Assembly: GCA_948566455.1 (NCBI GenBank)
Contig: CAOYQO010000026.1
Coordinates: forward strand, 1-40,438
DNA length: 40,438 bases
Reading direction: 5' to 3'
From: an uncultured Phocaeicola sp.
GTDB lineage: Bacteria > Bacteroidota > Bacteroidia > Bacteroidales > Bacteroidaceae
Below the pieces are notes generated by a model. It searched no databases, was not told the DNA's origin, and worked only from the letters and a program-made list of their open reading frames with translations. The stretch's first letter is position 1. Every line of letters starts with the position of its first letter. Shown in pieces: positions 8,406 to 15,668 of the stretch. Position numbers and translations under genes: made by a program.

Positions 8406-8433
8406 TCGCAATAAACAAGGAAATAAAAATATT

Positions 8434-9903
8434 ATGGCACAAGGCTCACGTCAAGTACAAACACAAGCCCAGCAACAAATACAAACCTTATCTCCACAAC
8501 AGATACTGGTAGTGAAATTGCTGGAACTGCCCACTGTGGAGCTGGAAGAACGTATCCATTCCGAAATACTGGATAATCCGGCCCTGGAGGAAGGGAAAGA
8601 AATGCCCGAAAATGAAGATGACAACACAGAATACGTTGAGAACGAAGACGGAAATACAGACTCGAACGAAGATTTTTCATTAGGCGATTACAGCAACGAA
8701 GATGATATTCCCGATTATAAACTACAGGAACATAATCGTTCCAAAGAAGGAGTAGCCGAAGAAATCCCTTTCTCGGATGCCGTATCTTTTTATGAAATAT
8801 TGAAAGACCAGTTGCAGATGCAGGAACTTACCCCAGAACAACGAGATATAGCAGAATACTTGATCGGTTCATTGGACGATGACGGCCTGTTACGCAAAAA
8901 TATGGAGTCTATCATGGATGAACTTGCCATCTATCGAGGCATCTATACCACTGAGGAGGAATTAAATAAAATCTTGGAAATAATCCAAGACTTTGATCCG
9001 GCAGGTATCGGTGCCCGCAGTTTACAAGAATGTCTTCTGCTACAAATACAAAGAAAAGCCGATTCACCGTTAAAACAAATAGAACTGGACATCATCGGTA
9101 AATGCTGTGATGAGTTTACCCGCAAAAACAAAGAAAGGATTATCCAAAAACTAGGTATTACCGAAGAACAATATAATGAGGCGGTGAGCGATCTCACCAA
9201 ACTGAATCCTCGTCCGGGCAGTTCACTGGGTGAAGCAATGGGCAAAAATATGCAGCAGATCATTCCCGACTTCATTGTAGAAACGTATGAGGATGACACC
9301 ATTACTCTAAGTTTAAACAATCGTAATGTTCCTGAGTTGCGTCTGAGCCGCCAGTTCACCGAACTACTGGATGAACACACCCGCAACAAAGATAATCAGA
9401 GCAAAGCCTCAAAGGACGCACTGATGTTCCTAAAACAAAAAGTAGATGCCGCACAAGGTTTTATCAACGCCGTAAAACAGCGACAACATACGTTGCTCAC
9501 CACCATGCAAGCCATTATAGATATTCAGCGCCCCTTCTTTTTGGAAGGAGACGAATCCCTGCTAAAGCCCATGATCCTAAAAGATGTAGCCGAACGCTCG
9601 GGATTGGATATTTCCACCATATCACGGGTAAGCAACAGCAAATATGTACAAACAAACTATGGTATCTATTCGTTGAAATTCTTTTTCAGCGACGGTTACA
9701 CTACCGAAGACGGTGAAGAACTCTCAGTCCGCGAAATCAAGCGTATTCTGAAAGAATGTGTAGACACCGAAGACAAGGAAAAACCGTACACTGATGATGA
9801 ACTGGCCGAAACACTAAAAACGAAAGGCTACCCCATAGCCCGCCGTACTGTAGCCAAATACCGCCAACAGCTTAACATACCCGTCGCACGATTAAGAAGG
9901 TAA
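8434..9903 (+). CDS. rpoN: RNA polymerase sigma-54 factor RpoN
   Basis: A 489-residue sigma-54. Region I is the Gln- and Leu-rich start (QQQIQTLSPQQILVVKLLELP), which contacts enhancer-binding AAA+ activators. Region II, about residues 50-90, is strongly acidic, and a core-binding domain covers about 110-330. The C-terminus has a helix-turn-helix near DISTISRVSNSKYVQT and the diagnostic RpoN box ARRTVAKYR at residues 469-477, which reads the -24 element. It directs transcription of genes that need an activator; no such activator gene is in the window. It appears to be co-transcribed with the PAP2-like gene 10 bases downstream. Length is typical and all regions are present. Confidence 0.96.
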   Translation: MAQGSRQVQTQAQQQIQTLSPQQILVVKLLELPTVELEERIHSEILDNPALEEGKEMPENEDDNTEYVENEDGNTDSNEDFSLGDYSNEDDIPDYKLQEHNRSKEGVAEEIPFSDAVSFYEILKDQLQMQELTPEQRDIAEYLIGSLDDDGLLRKNMESIMDELAIYRGIYTTEEELNKILEIIQDFDPAGIGARSLQECLLLQIQRKADSPLKQIELDIIGKCCDEFTRKNKERIIQKLGITEEQYNEAVSDLTKLNPRPGSSLGEAMGKNMQQIIPDFIVETYEDDTITLSLNNRNVPELRLSRQFTELLDEHTRNKDNQSKASKDALMFLKQKVDAAQGFINAVKQRQHTLLTTMQAIIDIQRPFFLEGDESLLKPMILKDVAERSGLDISTISRVSNSKYVQTNYGIYSLKFFFSDGYTTEDGEELSVREIKRILKECVDTEDKEKPYTDDELAETLKTKGYPIARRTVAKYRQQLNIPVARLRR

Positions 9904-9913
9904 TATAAATTAT

Positions 9914-10570
9914 ATGGAAGCTAACGAAATAACCGAAACAATAGCAGTAGGCAAGAAAAACAGTCCGCTTGAAGTCAGTTCACGTATCATATCAGGCATA
10001 TTCACGCCTTTTATGATTCCTTTTGTGGCATTTTTCCTGCTTTTTTTCTTCACTTATCTTCGTATCATGCCCATCCAGTACAAACTGATAGTATTGGGCA
10101 TAGTCTACTGTTTCACCATTCTGATGCCGATGCTCGCCATCTACCTGTTCCAAAAAATAAACGGTTGGGGTATTCATGAATTGGGACACCGCGAAAAACG
10201 TTTCGTACCATATGCGTTGACTATCATCAGCTATGTCACTTGTCTCATCACCATGTATAAGATACACCTGCCCCGCTATATGTCAGGTATTATCGTAGCC
10301 GCCCTCATCTGCATGATCCTTTGCACGCTGATCAATTTCAAGTGGAAAATCAGCACACACGTGGCAAGCAGCGGCATGATGGTAGGCGGATTATTATCCT
10401 ACAGCTTTATATTCAATTTCAATCCTGTATGGTGGCTCTGTTTTTTCATTTTGCTATCCGGGATGCTTGGCACAGCCCGTATCATTGTAAAACAGCATAC
10501 CTTATTAGAAGTTTTAGCCGGATTTATTGTCGGATTGTTTTGTGGTGTCATTGGAATTTTGTTTATTTGA
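9914..10570 (+). CDS. PAP2-like (phosphatidic acid phosphatase family) membrane protein
   Basis: A 218-residue integral membrane protein with about six hydrophobic segments (around residues 30-52, 58-80, 97-112, 120-138, 150-185 and 198-218). It has relics of the PAP2 signature: KISTHVASSGM in place of the SGH motif and ARIIVKQHTLLEVLAG in place of SRxxxxxHxxxD. The histidine of the last motif is kept, but the aspartate partner is Glu and the SGH histidine is absent at the usual place. Bacteroidetes members commonly look this way. It may dephosphorylate a lipid pyrophosphate or phosphatidate, or may only bind one; substrate is unknown. It starts 10 bases after rpoN, so the two probably share a transcript. 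Confidence 0.7.
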   Translation: MEANEITETIAVGKKNSPLEVSSRIISGIFTPFMIPFVAFFLLFFFTYLRIMPIQYKLIVLGIVYCFTILMPMLAIYLFQKINGWGIHELGHREKRFVPYALTIISYVTCLITMYKIHLPRYMSGIIVAALICMILCTLINFKWKISTHVASSGMMVGGLLSYSFIFNFNPVWWLCFFILLSGMLGTARIIVKQHTLLEVLAGFIVGLFCGVIGILFI

Positions 10571-10606
10571 AAAAAATTAGTATTAACCTTATAAATTGAA
10601 AGCATT

Positions 10607-10987
10607 ATGGAATTTCCAAGCAATGTAAAGTATACCAAAGAACACGAATGGATACGAGTAGAAGGTGATATAGCTTATGTAGGCATCACTGATTATGCAC
10701 AAGAGCAACTGGGTGACATCGTATTCGTAGATATCACAACTGAAGGAGAAACTTTAGAAAAAGATGAAGTTTTCGGTACTATTGAAGTAGTAAAAACGAT
10801 TTCGGACTTGTTCCTTCCCGTTTCAGGAGAAGTTTTGGAACAGAATGAAGCATTGGCCGACAATCCCGAATTAGTAAACCAAGACCCGTATGGTAAAGGG
10901 TGGCTGATTAAGATTAAGCCCAATGACTCTAATGACGTTAACGATTTGCTGGATGCTGAAGGATATAAAGCATTAGTCAACGAATAA
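10607..10987 (+). CDS. gcvH: Glycine cleavage system H protein
   Basis: A 126-residue lipoyl carrier. The lipoylation site is Lys63 in GTIEVVKTISDLFLPVSGEV, set in the usual barrel-hairpin fold, and the start NVKYTKEHEWIRVEGD is the family signature. The lipoyl arm carries the aminomethyl group of glycine between GcvP, GcvT and the dihydrolipoamide dehydrogenase, none of which is in this window, so gcvH is separated from its partners here. It follows the PAP2-like gene by 36 bases and precedes purE by 124 bases containing a palindromic repeat. H protein can also pass lipoate to other enzymes. Confidence 0.96.
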   Translation: MEFPSNVKYTKEHEWIRVEGDIAYVGITDYAQEQLGDIVFVDITTEGETLEKDEVFGTIEVVKTISDLFLPVSGEVLEQNEALADNPELVNQDPYGKGWLIKIKPNDSNDVNDLLDAEGYKALVNE

Positions 10988-11009
10988 TATAGATTCCCAT
11001 TAGGAATTG

Positions 11010-11078
11010 TTCAAGCGCGGATTACGCGGACCTCACGGATTTTTCTATCCGCGTTCATCCGTATAACCCGTGCTTGAA
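11010..11078. repeat. Imperfect palindromic repeat between gcvH and purE
   Basis: TTCAAGC (11010-11016) and GCTTGAA (11072-11078) are perfect inverted ends. Inside, GCGGATTA and TAACCCGT pair imperfectly, and the core alternates related words (CGCGGA, CACGGAT, ATCCGCG, ATCCGT). It is noncoding and looks like one of the dispersed intergenic palindromes seen in Bacteroides genomes (from memory). It could fold as a long hairpin in the gcvH-purE transcript. No U tract follows, so it is not an ordinary terminator. Confidence 0.6.
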
Positions 11079-11111
11079 GTAAATATATAAACCAAACAAT
11101 AACAAAAAACA

Positions 11112-11621
11112 ATGAAACCTATCGTAAGCATTATCATGGGTAGCACTTCCGATCTTCCCGTAATGGAAAAAGCTGCCAAATTACTGGACGAGATGCACGT
11201 ACCTTTCGAAATGAACGCCCTTTCGGCACACCGCACTCCCGAAGCTGTGGAGGAATTTGCGAAAAATGCTGCAGGCCGTGGAATTAAAGTCATCATTGCC
11301 GCTGCCGGCATGGCTGCCGCACTTCCCGGTGTCATTGCTGCAAATACCACATTGCCTGTTATCGGTGTCCCCGTTAAAGGTTCTGTTCTTGATGGCGTAG
11401 ACGCACTTTATTCTATCATCCAAATGCCTCCCGGAATTCCTGTAGCTACCGTAGCAATCAATGGAGCCATGAATGCAGCTATTCTGGCCGTACAAATGCT
11501 AGCATTGAGTGATACAGAACTAGCCACCAAGTTTGCAGACTACAAGACCGGCTTGAAAAAGAAAATCGTGAAAGCCAACGAAGAACTGAAAGAAGTCAAG
11601 TTTGAATATAAAACAAATTAA
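11112..11621 (+). CDS. purE: N5-carboxyaminoimidazole ribonucleotide mutase (PurE class I)
   Basis: A 169-residue PurE that converts N5-CAIR to CAIR in purine synthesis, acting in the cytoplasm as an octamer. The family's phosphate-binding start MGSTSDLPVMEKA is present, followed by ALSAHRTPE, which holds the catalytic histidine region, then IIAAAGMAAALPGVIAA and PVKGSVLDGVDALYSIIQMP. Length is typical for the class I form, which requires a separate PurK; none is in the window. The start follows AACAAAAAACA, with no Shine-Dalgarno sequence. Downstream, a long palindrome separates it from ispG. Confidence 0.96.
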   Translation: MKPIVSIIMGSTSDLPVMEKAAKLLDEMHVPFEMNALSAHRTPEAVEEFAKNAAGRGIKVIIAAAGMAAALPGVIAANTTLPVIGVPVKGSVLDGVDALYSIIQMPPGIPVATVAINGAMNAAILAVQMLALSDTELATKFADYKTGLKKKIVKANEELKEVKFEYKTN

Positions 11622-11627
11622 CTAGTG

Positions 11628-11703
11628 GTTAGTGATTAGTGGTAAGTGGTTAATATTTCAGCGCAGCCCACTAATCACTAACCACTCACCACTAATCACT
11701 AAC
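11628..11703 (+). repeat. Long palindrome ending one base before the ispG start codon
   Basis: The 25 bases at 11628-11652 and the 25 bases at 11679-11703 are inverted copies with a single mismatch (A at 11645 opposite C). Each arm is built from 7-base words such as TTAGTGA, TTAGTGG and GAGTGGT, so the element also has internal direct repetition. The loop is 26 bases. The right arm ends at 11703 and the ispG ATG begins at 11705, so in RNA the whole ribosome-docking region would be paired. It may be a dispersed intergenic repeat, a translational control hairpin, or both. Confidence 0.8.
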
Positions 11704-11704
11704 T

Positions 11705-13549
11705 ATGGATTTATTCAATTACTCCCGCCGCGAATCTTCCGAAGTGAATATCGGAGCCACTCCCTTGGGTGGCAACAACCCCATCCGTATTCAGAGCATG
11801 ACAAATACCGTCACTATGGATACCGAAGCCTGTGTGGAACAAGCCAAACGCATTATAGATGCCGGCGGTGAATACGTTCGCCTCACCACACAAGGTGTCC
11901 GTGAAGCCGAAAACTTGAAGAATATCAATATCGGATTACGCTCTCAAGGATATGATACTCCATTGGTGGCCGATGTACATTTTAACCCCAAAGTAGCCGA
12001 TGTAGCGGCACAATATGCAGAAAAGGTACGCATCAATCCGGGAAATTACGTAGACCCGGGACGTACTTTCCGGAAACTGGAATACACTGACGAAGAATAT
12101 GCGCAAGAAATAGAAAAGATACGTGCCCGCTTCATTCCTTTTCTAAATATCTGCAAGGAAAACCACACCGCCATCCGCATCGGGGTAAACCACGGTTCTC
12201 TGTCAGACCGCATCATGTCTCATTATGGTGACACCCCTGAAGGTATGGTGGAATCGTGCATGGAATTTCTGCGTATCTGTGTTGCGGAACATTTCAACGA
12301 TGTGGTTATTTCCATCAAAGCATCCAATACCGTAGTAATGGTCAGGACGGTCCGTCTGCTGGTACAGGAAATGGAAAAGGAAGGCATGGCTTTCCCGCTT
12401 CATTTGGGGGTTACCGAAGCAGGGGACGGCGAGGACGGAAGAATAAAATCCGCATTAGGAATAGGCGCACTCCTTGCAGATGGCTTGGGAGATACCATTC
12501 GTGTTTCATTGAGCGAGGCTCCTGAAAACGAAATTCCGGTAGCCCGCAAACTGGTTGATTATATACTAACTCGGGAAGGACATCCTTTTATTCCTGGAAA
12601 AGAAGCTCCGCAGTTCAACTACCTATCTCCGGGGCGCCGGAAGACTAAGGCTGTCCGAAACATTGGAGGAGATAATCTTCCCGTAGTAATAGCCGAACGT
12701 CTGGAAGGGTCTTTCGAAACTAATCCTCAGTTCAAACCTGACTATATTTATTGCGGTGGAAGTGTGCCCCAATCACGAGATAACAATATAGCCTATCTAG
12801 TAGATGCCAATGCATGGAATCCAGAAGACAAAAATGTCTATCCGGCATTTAACTACCAGCAGATGATAGAATTACATCACACGGTTTCCGATCTGAAATT
12901 CCTGTTTCTGCCCTATATGGCTATGAATGACGAAGTAATCGCAGCCCTTAAACTACATCCCGAAGTGGTAATCATCGCCCAAAGCAATCATCCCAACCGC
13001 CTCGGCGAATATCGTGCCATGACACACGAACTGATGAATGAAGGGTTAGAGAATCCGGTCGTATTCTTCCAATACTATCAGGAAACGAAAGCTGAAGACC
13101 TGCAAATCAAAGCGGCAGCTGATATGGGTGCACTAATTTTTGACGGACTCTGTGACGGAATCTTCTTGTACAACCAAGGCCCCTTGAGTCATATAGTGGT
13201 AGATACCACTGCATTTGGTATCCTGCAAGCCGGCAGAATCCGAACCAGCAAAACGGAATACATTTCATGTCCGGGATGTGGTCGTACCTTATATGATTTG
13301 GAGTCTACCATCGCCCGTATCAAAACAGCTACCTCGCACTTGAAAGGTCTGAAGATCGGCATTATGGGCTGTATTGTCAATGGTCCCGGCGAAATGGCGG
13401 ATGCCGACTATGGCTATGTAGGTGCCGGTCGTGGAAAAATCAGCCTCTATAAAAAGAAAGAATGCATAGAAAAAAACATTCCCGAAGATCAGGCTGTTGA
13501 GAAGTTGATCGAGCTCATCAAAGCCAATGGTGACTATACAGAAAAATAA
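11705..13549 (+). CDS. ispG: 4-hydroxy-3-methylbut-2-enyl diphosphate synthase IspG (long form)
   Basis: A 614-residue IspG, the 4Fe-4S enzyme that reduces methylerythritol cyclodiphosphate to HMBPP in the MEP isoprenoid pathway. The N-terminal TIM barrel begins near residue 20 (PIRIQSMTNT). The C-terminal iron-sulfur domain has its three cysteine ligands: C522 and C525 in CPGCGRTLYDLE, and C556 in GIMGCIVNGPGE. Between them lies an insertion of about 200 residues, roughly 270-480, which marks the long IspG of plants, Chlamydiae and Bacteroidetes as opposed to the roughly 370-residue E. coli form. The start is set by the family N-terminus MDLFNYSRRES. A 25-bp hairpin ends one base upstream of it. 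Glutaminase follows after 13 bases. Confidence 0.95.
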   Translation: MDLFNYSRRESSEVNIGATPLGGNNPIRIQSMTNTVTMDTEACVEQAKRIIDAGGEYVRLTTQGVREAENLKNINIGLRSQGYDTPLVADVHFNPKVADVAAQYAEKVRINPGNYVDPGRTFRKLEYTDEEYAQEIEKIRARFIPFLNICKENHTAIRIGVNHGSLSDRIMSHYGDTPEGMVESCMEFLRICVAEHFNDVVISIKASNTVVMVRTVRLLVQEMEKEGMAFPLHLGVTEAGDGEDGRIKSALGIGALLADGLGDTIRVSLSEAPENEIPVARKLVDYILTREGHPFIPGKEAPQFNYLSPGRRKTKAVRNIGGDNLPVVIAERLEGSFETNPQFKPDYIYCGGSVPQSRDNNIAYLVDANAWNPEDKNVYPAFNYQQMIELHHTVSDLKFLFLPYMAMNDEVIAALKLHPEVVIIAQSNHPNRLGEYRAMTHELMNEGLENPVVFFQYYQETKAEDLQIKAAADMGALIFDGLCDGIFLYNQGPLSHIVVDTTAFGILQAGRIRTSKTEYISCPGCGRTLYDLESTIARIKTATSHLKGLKIGIMGCIVNGPGEMADADYGYVGAGRGKISLYKKKECIEKNIPEDQAVEKLIELIKANGDYTEK

Positions 13550-13562
13550 AAACGTCCAAATT

Positions 13563-14477
13563 ATGGATTATCAACAGATTCTAAAAGACATCTATCAAGA
13601 AATCCAGCCCTACGCCTCTATTGGCAAACAGGCTGATTACATTCCGGCACTTGCCAAAATCAACCCAGATCAATTCGGAATGTGTATCCATACGATACAA
13701 AACAAAACTTTCATGCATGGAGAAGCCACCACCGGCTTCTCCATCCAAAGTATTTCGAAAGTTTTTTCACTTGCCATGTGTTTGAGTCTTGAAGGAGATA
13801 ATCTATGGAAAAGAGTAGGTAAAGAACCTTCGGGAACAGCTTTCAACTCACTAGTACAACTGGAGGTAGAAAAAGGAATTCCTCGGAATCCCTTTATTAA
13901 CGCCGGAGCCATTGTAATGACAGATATCCTGCTGAACCATCTGAAACACCCCGAAGAAGAATATCTTCGTTTCGTCCGCTCAATCAGCGGAAATAACCAA
14001 ATTCATTATAATGAAGAAGTTGCCCTGTCCGAACGTGAAAACGGTTATCTGAATGCGGCAATCACCAACCTGTTGAAATATTATCATAACATCGACAATG
14101 ACATAGAACGTGTACTTCATTTCTATTTCCTGCAATGCTCCATAGAAATGAGTTGTTATGATTTATCCAAAGCCTTTTTGCCGTTTGCCAACCATAAACA
14201 GACTTTTACATTCGAAGGAATCACGCTGACCGCCTCTCAAGTGAAACGTATCAATGCCATCATGCAAACATGTGGATTCTATGACGAAGCAGGAGAATTT
14301 TCTTATTTGGTAGGTCTTCCGGGGAAAAGTGGTGTGGGAGGCGGTATAGCCGCAGTTTACCCACTACGATATTCAGTTGCAGTGTGGAGCCCGAGATTGA
14401 ATCCAAAAGGAAATTCCGTTATGGGAATCAAGGCGCTGGAACTATTGACAACACAGACACAGGAATCTATTTTCTAG
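13563..14477 (+). CDS. glsA: Glutaminase A
   Basis: A 304-residue serine-dependent beta-lactamase-fold glutaminase that hydrolyses glutamine to glutamate and ammonia. The catalytic Ser-x-x-Lys is S63-I-S-K66 in FSIQSISKVF. Other family motifs are EPSGTAFNSL, PRNPFINAGAI, LSERENGYLNAAITN and the C-terminal LPGKSGVGGGIAAVYP. I start at ATG 13563 (MDYQQILKDIY). An in-frame ATG at 13527 would add 12 residues and overlap the end of ispG, and those residues have no family counterpart. It follows ispG by 13 bases and is likely on the same transcript. In Bacteroides such enzymes are linked to glutamate supply for GABA-dependent acid tolerance; that role is only an inference here. Confidence 0.95.
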   Translation: MDYQQILKDIYQEIQPYASIGKQADYIPALAKINPDQFGMCIHTIQNKTFMHGEATTGFSIQSISKVFSLAMCLSLEGDNLWKRVGKEPSGTAFNSLVQLEVEKGIPRNPFINAGAIVMTDILLNHLKHPEEEYLRFVRSISGNNQIHYNEEVALSERENGYLNAAITNLLKYYHNIDNDIERVLHFYFLQCSIEMSCYDLSKAFLPFANHKQTFTFEGITLTASQVKRINAIMQTCGFYDEAGEFSYLVGLPGKSGVGGGIAAVYPLRYSVAVWSPRLNPKGNSVMGIKALELLTTQTQESIF

Positions 14478-14725
14478 GAAACAAGTATCTCTCCATACTC
14501 AATCATCTTCTTTCTTGTTGGAATAATCCAGAATGAAGTTGAATATAACACGCATAATACTTATAGCCTTTCTATAAAAGAGAGAAGTACCTGGAATTTA
14601 TGTAGAAATTATTGACCATGCTTAATAAATAACCGTTTTTACCCTCAATGGAACATCTTCTGTTTGCCATAAATAAAAGAAATAACCGACAGCCAAAGTC
14701 TTTTGAAGATATCCTGAACAGGCAC
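14478..14725. other. Intergenic region between convergent glutaminase and RRM genes
   Basis: I see no gene. TTATAG/CTATAA (14561-14566 with 14572-14577) is a small hairpin without a U tract. The region is AT-rich, and no terminator is evident for the plus-strand glutaminase gene. Confidence 0.5.
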
Positions 14726-14766
14726 TTAAAAACCTGCCTCAGCATTTCAAATGTCCAAGACAGGTT
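14726..14766 (-). terminator. Intrinsic terminator of the RRM protein gene
   Basis: On the minus strand AACCTGTCT (14766-14758) pairs with AGGCAGGTT (14739-14731) with one G-U pair. An inner CATTT/AAATG stem encloses one base, and a U5 run overlaps the end of the stem (14732-14728). It lies 26 bases after the stop of the RNA-binding protein gene. Confidence 0.75.
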
Positions 14767-14791
14767 CCCTTATATTTTATAGAGATACAGA

Positions 14792-15163
14792 TCAATATCT
14801 GTTTCTGCCACCGCCATAGCCATTATCTCCGCGACTACCACCATAGCCACCACCACGACTGTTGTTACCGCCACGATAACCACCACCGCCATTGTTGCCA
14901 TAGCTACGACGCGGACGTTCTTCTCTAGGACGAGCTACTGACACAGAAAGAGTTTTTCCATCCATATCAACTTCATTAAGAGCTGCAATCGCTTTATCTC
15001 CAGCTTCATCATCAGCCATTTCAACAAAACCATATCCCTTAGAACGACCGGTCTCTCTGTCCATTATAATCTTAACAGAAACAACTTCACCATACTCTGC
15101 AAATAATTCTCCAAGTTCGGCTTCACTCATATTATAGTTAAGCCCTGCAATAAAAATGTTCAT
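14792..15163 (-). CDS. Single-RRM RNA-binding protein with Gly/Arg-rich tail
   Basis: A 123-residue protein with one RNA recognition motif. RNP2 is IFIAGL at residues 3-8 and RNP1 is KGYGFVEM at 42-49, with the aromatic residues needed to stack on RNA. From about residue 84 the tail is a low-complexity stretch of Gly, Arg, Asn, Ser and Tyr (RGG- and GYGG-like). Bacteroidales lack a clear Hfq, and single-RRM proteins of this kind are thought to act as global post-transcriptional regulators there, as shown by studies in B. thetaiotaomicron. The gene has its own promoter, a long leader of about 137 bases and its own terminator, so it is monocistronic. RNA targets cannot be inferred. Confidence 0.92.
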   Translation of the reverse strand: MNIFIAGLNYNMSEAELGELFAEYGEVVSVKIIMDRETGRSKGYGFVEMADDEAGDKAIAALNEVDMDGKTLSVSVARPREERPRRSYGNNGGGGYRGGNNSRGGGYGGSRGDNGYGGGRNRY

Positions 15164-15306
15164 TTTAAAATAAATGTTTTAATAAAAAAATAAGTGCGTT
15201 TTGCTATTAGGAATCTTACAGAGAGACAAACGATTCTACCATCATCACTAAAGAATAAGTTGGAAAAGTATTAATGTACTTCTATGAGGATACTTAATGC
15301 AGGGGA

Positions 15307-15336
15307 CAAATGTACGCAATTAGACTTGAACTCAAA
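15307..15336 (-). promoter_or_regulatory. Promoter of the RRM protein gene
   Basis: On the minus strand TTTG (15336-15333) is followed after 18 bases by TACATTTG (15314-15307), a full match to the Bacteroidetes -33/-7 pattern. The start would be near 15300, giving a leader of about 137 bases that is rich in A and T and contains the small inverted pair AAGTAT/ATACTT. Confidence 0.65.
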
Positions 15337-15481
15337 ACTAATTGGAGATTTATTTTTAATAATAAATGTTTTTTCGTTCTCTTTGAAAGAACAGACAAGT
15401 TTTAGAACGGAAATAACTGTTCCTCAAATACATATTTATACTTTAAAAGCTATTATACAGAAAGTTATCCTGTACTACATA
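15337..15481. other. Intergenic stretch between envC operon end and RRM promoter
   Basis: It is AT-rich noncoding sequence with no ORF, hairpin or terminator I can support. With the RRM leader it makes up most of the 501 bases between the two genes; the rest is the short frameshifted ORF at 15482-15668. Confidence 0.4.
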
Positions 15482-15668
15482 TCAAAAAGATAACCAATCT
15501 CCAGCCAGATCAGCATTCTTTATAGCAACAGGCCAGATACTTTCCGTAGAAGGAATTATTATGGAAGAAATTTCAGGAACAGGAACTACAGAAAATTCTT
15601 CAGTTTCCAAACAAACTGCGAGAAACCGCAAAGTAATAAAATACAGAAAGAGAACTTATCTTTTTCAT
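15482..15668 (-). pseudogene. Short frameshifted ORF after the envC-like gene
   Basis: An ATG at 15668 overlaps the envC stop as ATGA, preceded by GGGAAG, a good arrangement for coupled translation. It reads MKKISSLSVFYYFAVSRSLF, which looks like a signal peptide, and then stops after 22 residues. In the next frame the sequence stays open from just before that stop as EEFSVVPVPEISSIIIPS and AIKNADLAGDWLSF, to TGA at 15482. Removing one base, for example in the TTTGTTT stretch near 15608-15614, would give a single 61-residue exported protein. I do not recognise a family. It could be a recent pseudogene, a sequencing error, a programmed frameshift or chance. Confidence 0.35.

Noticed and set aside
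11628..11703. CRISPR-like or tandem repeat array made of 7-base words
   Set aside because: There are no regular spacers and no cas genes; the structure is a single palindrome.
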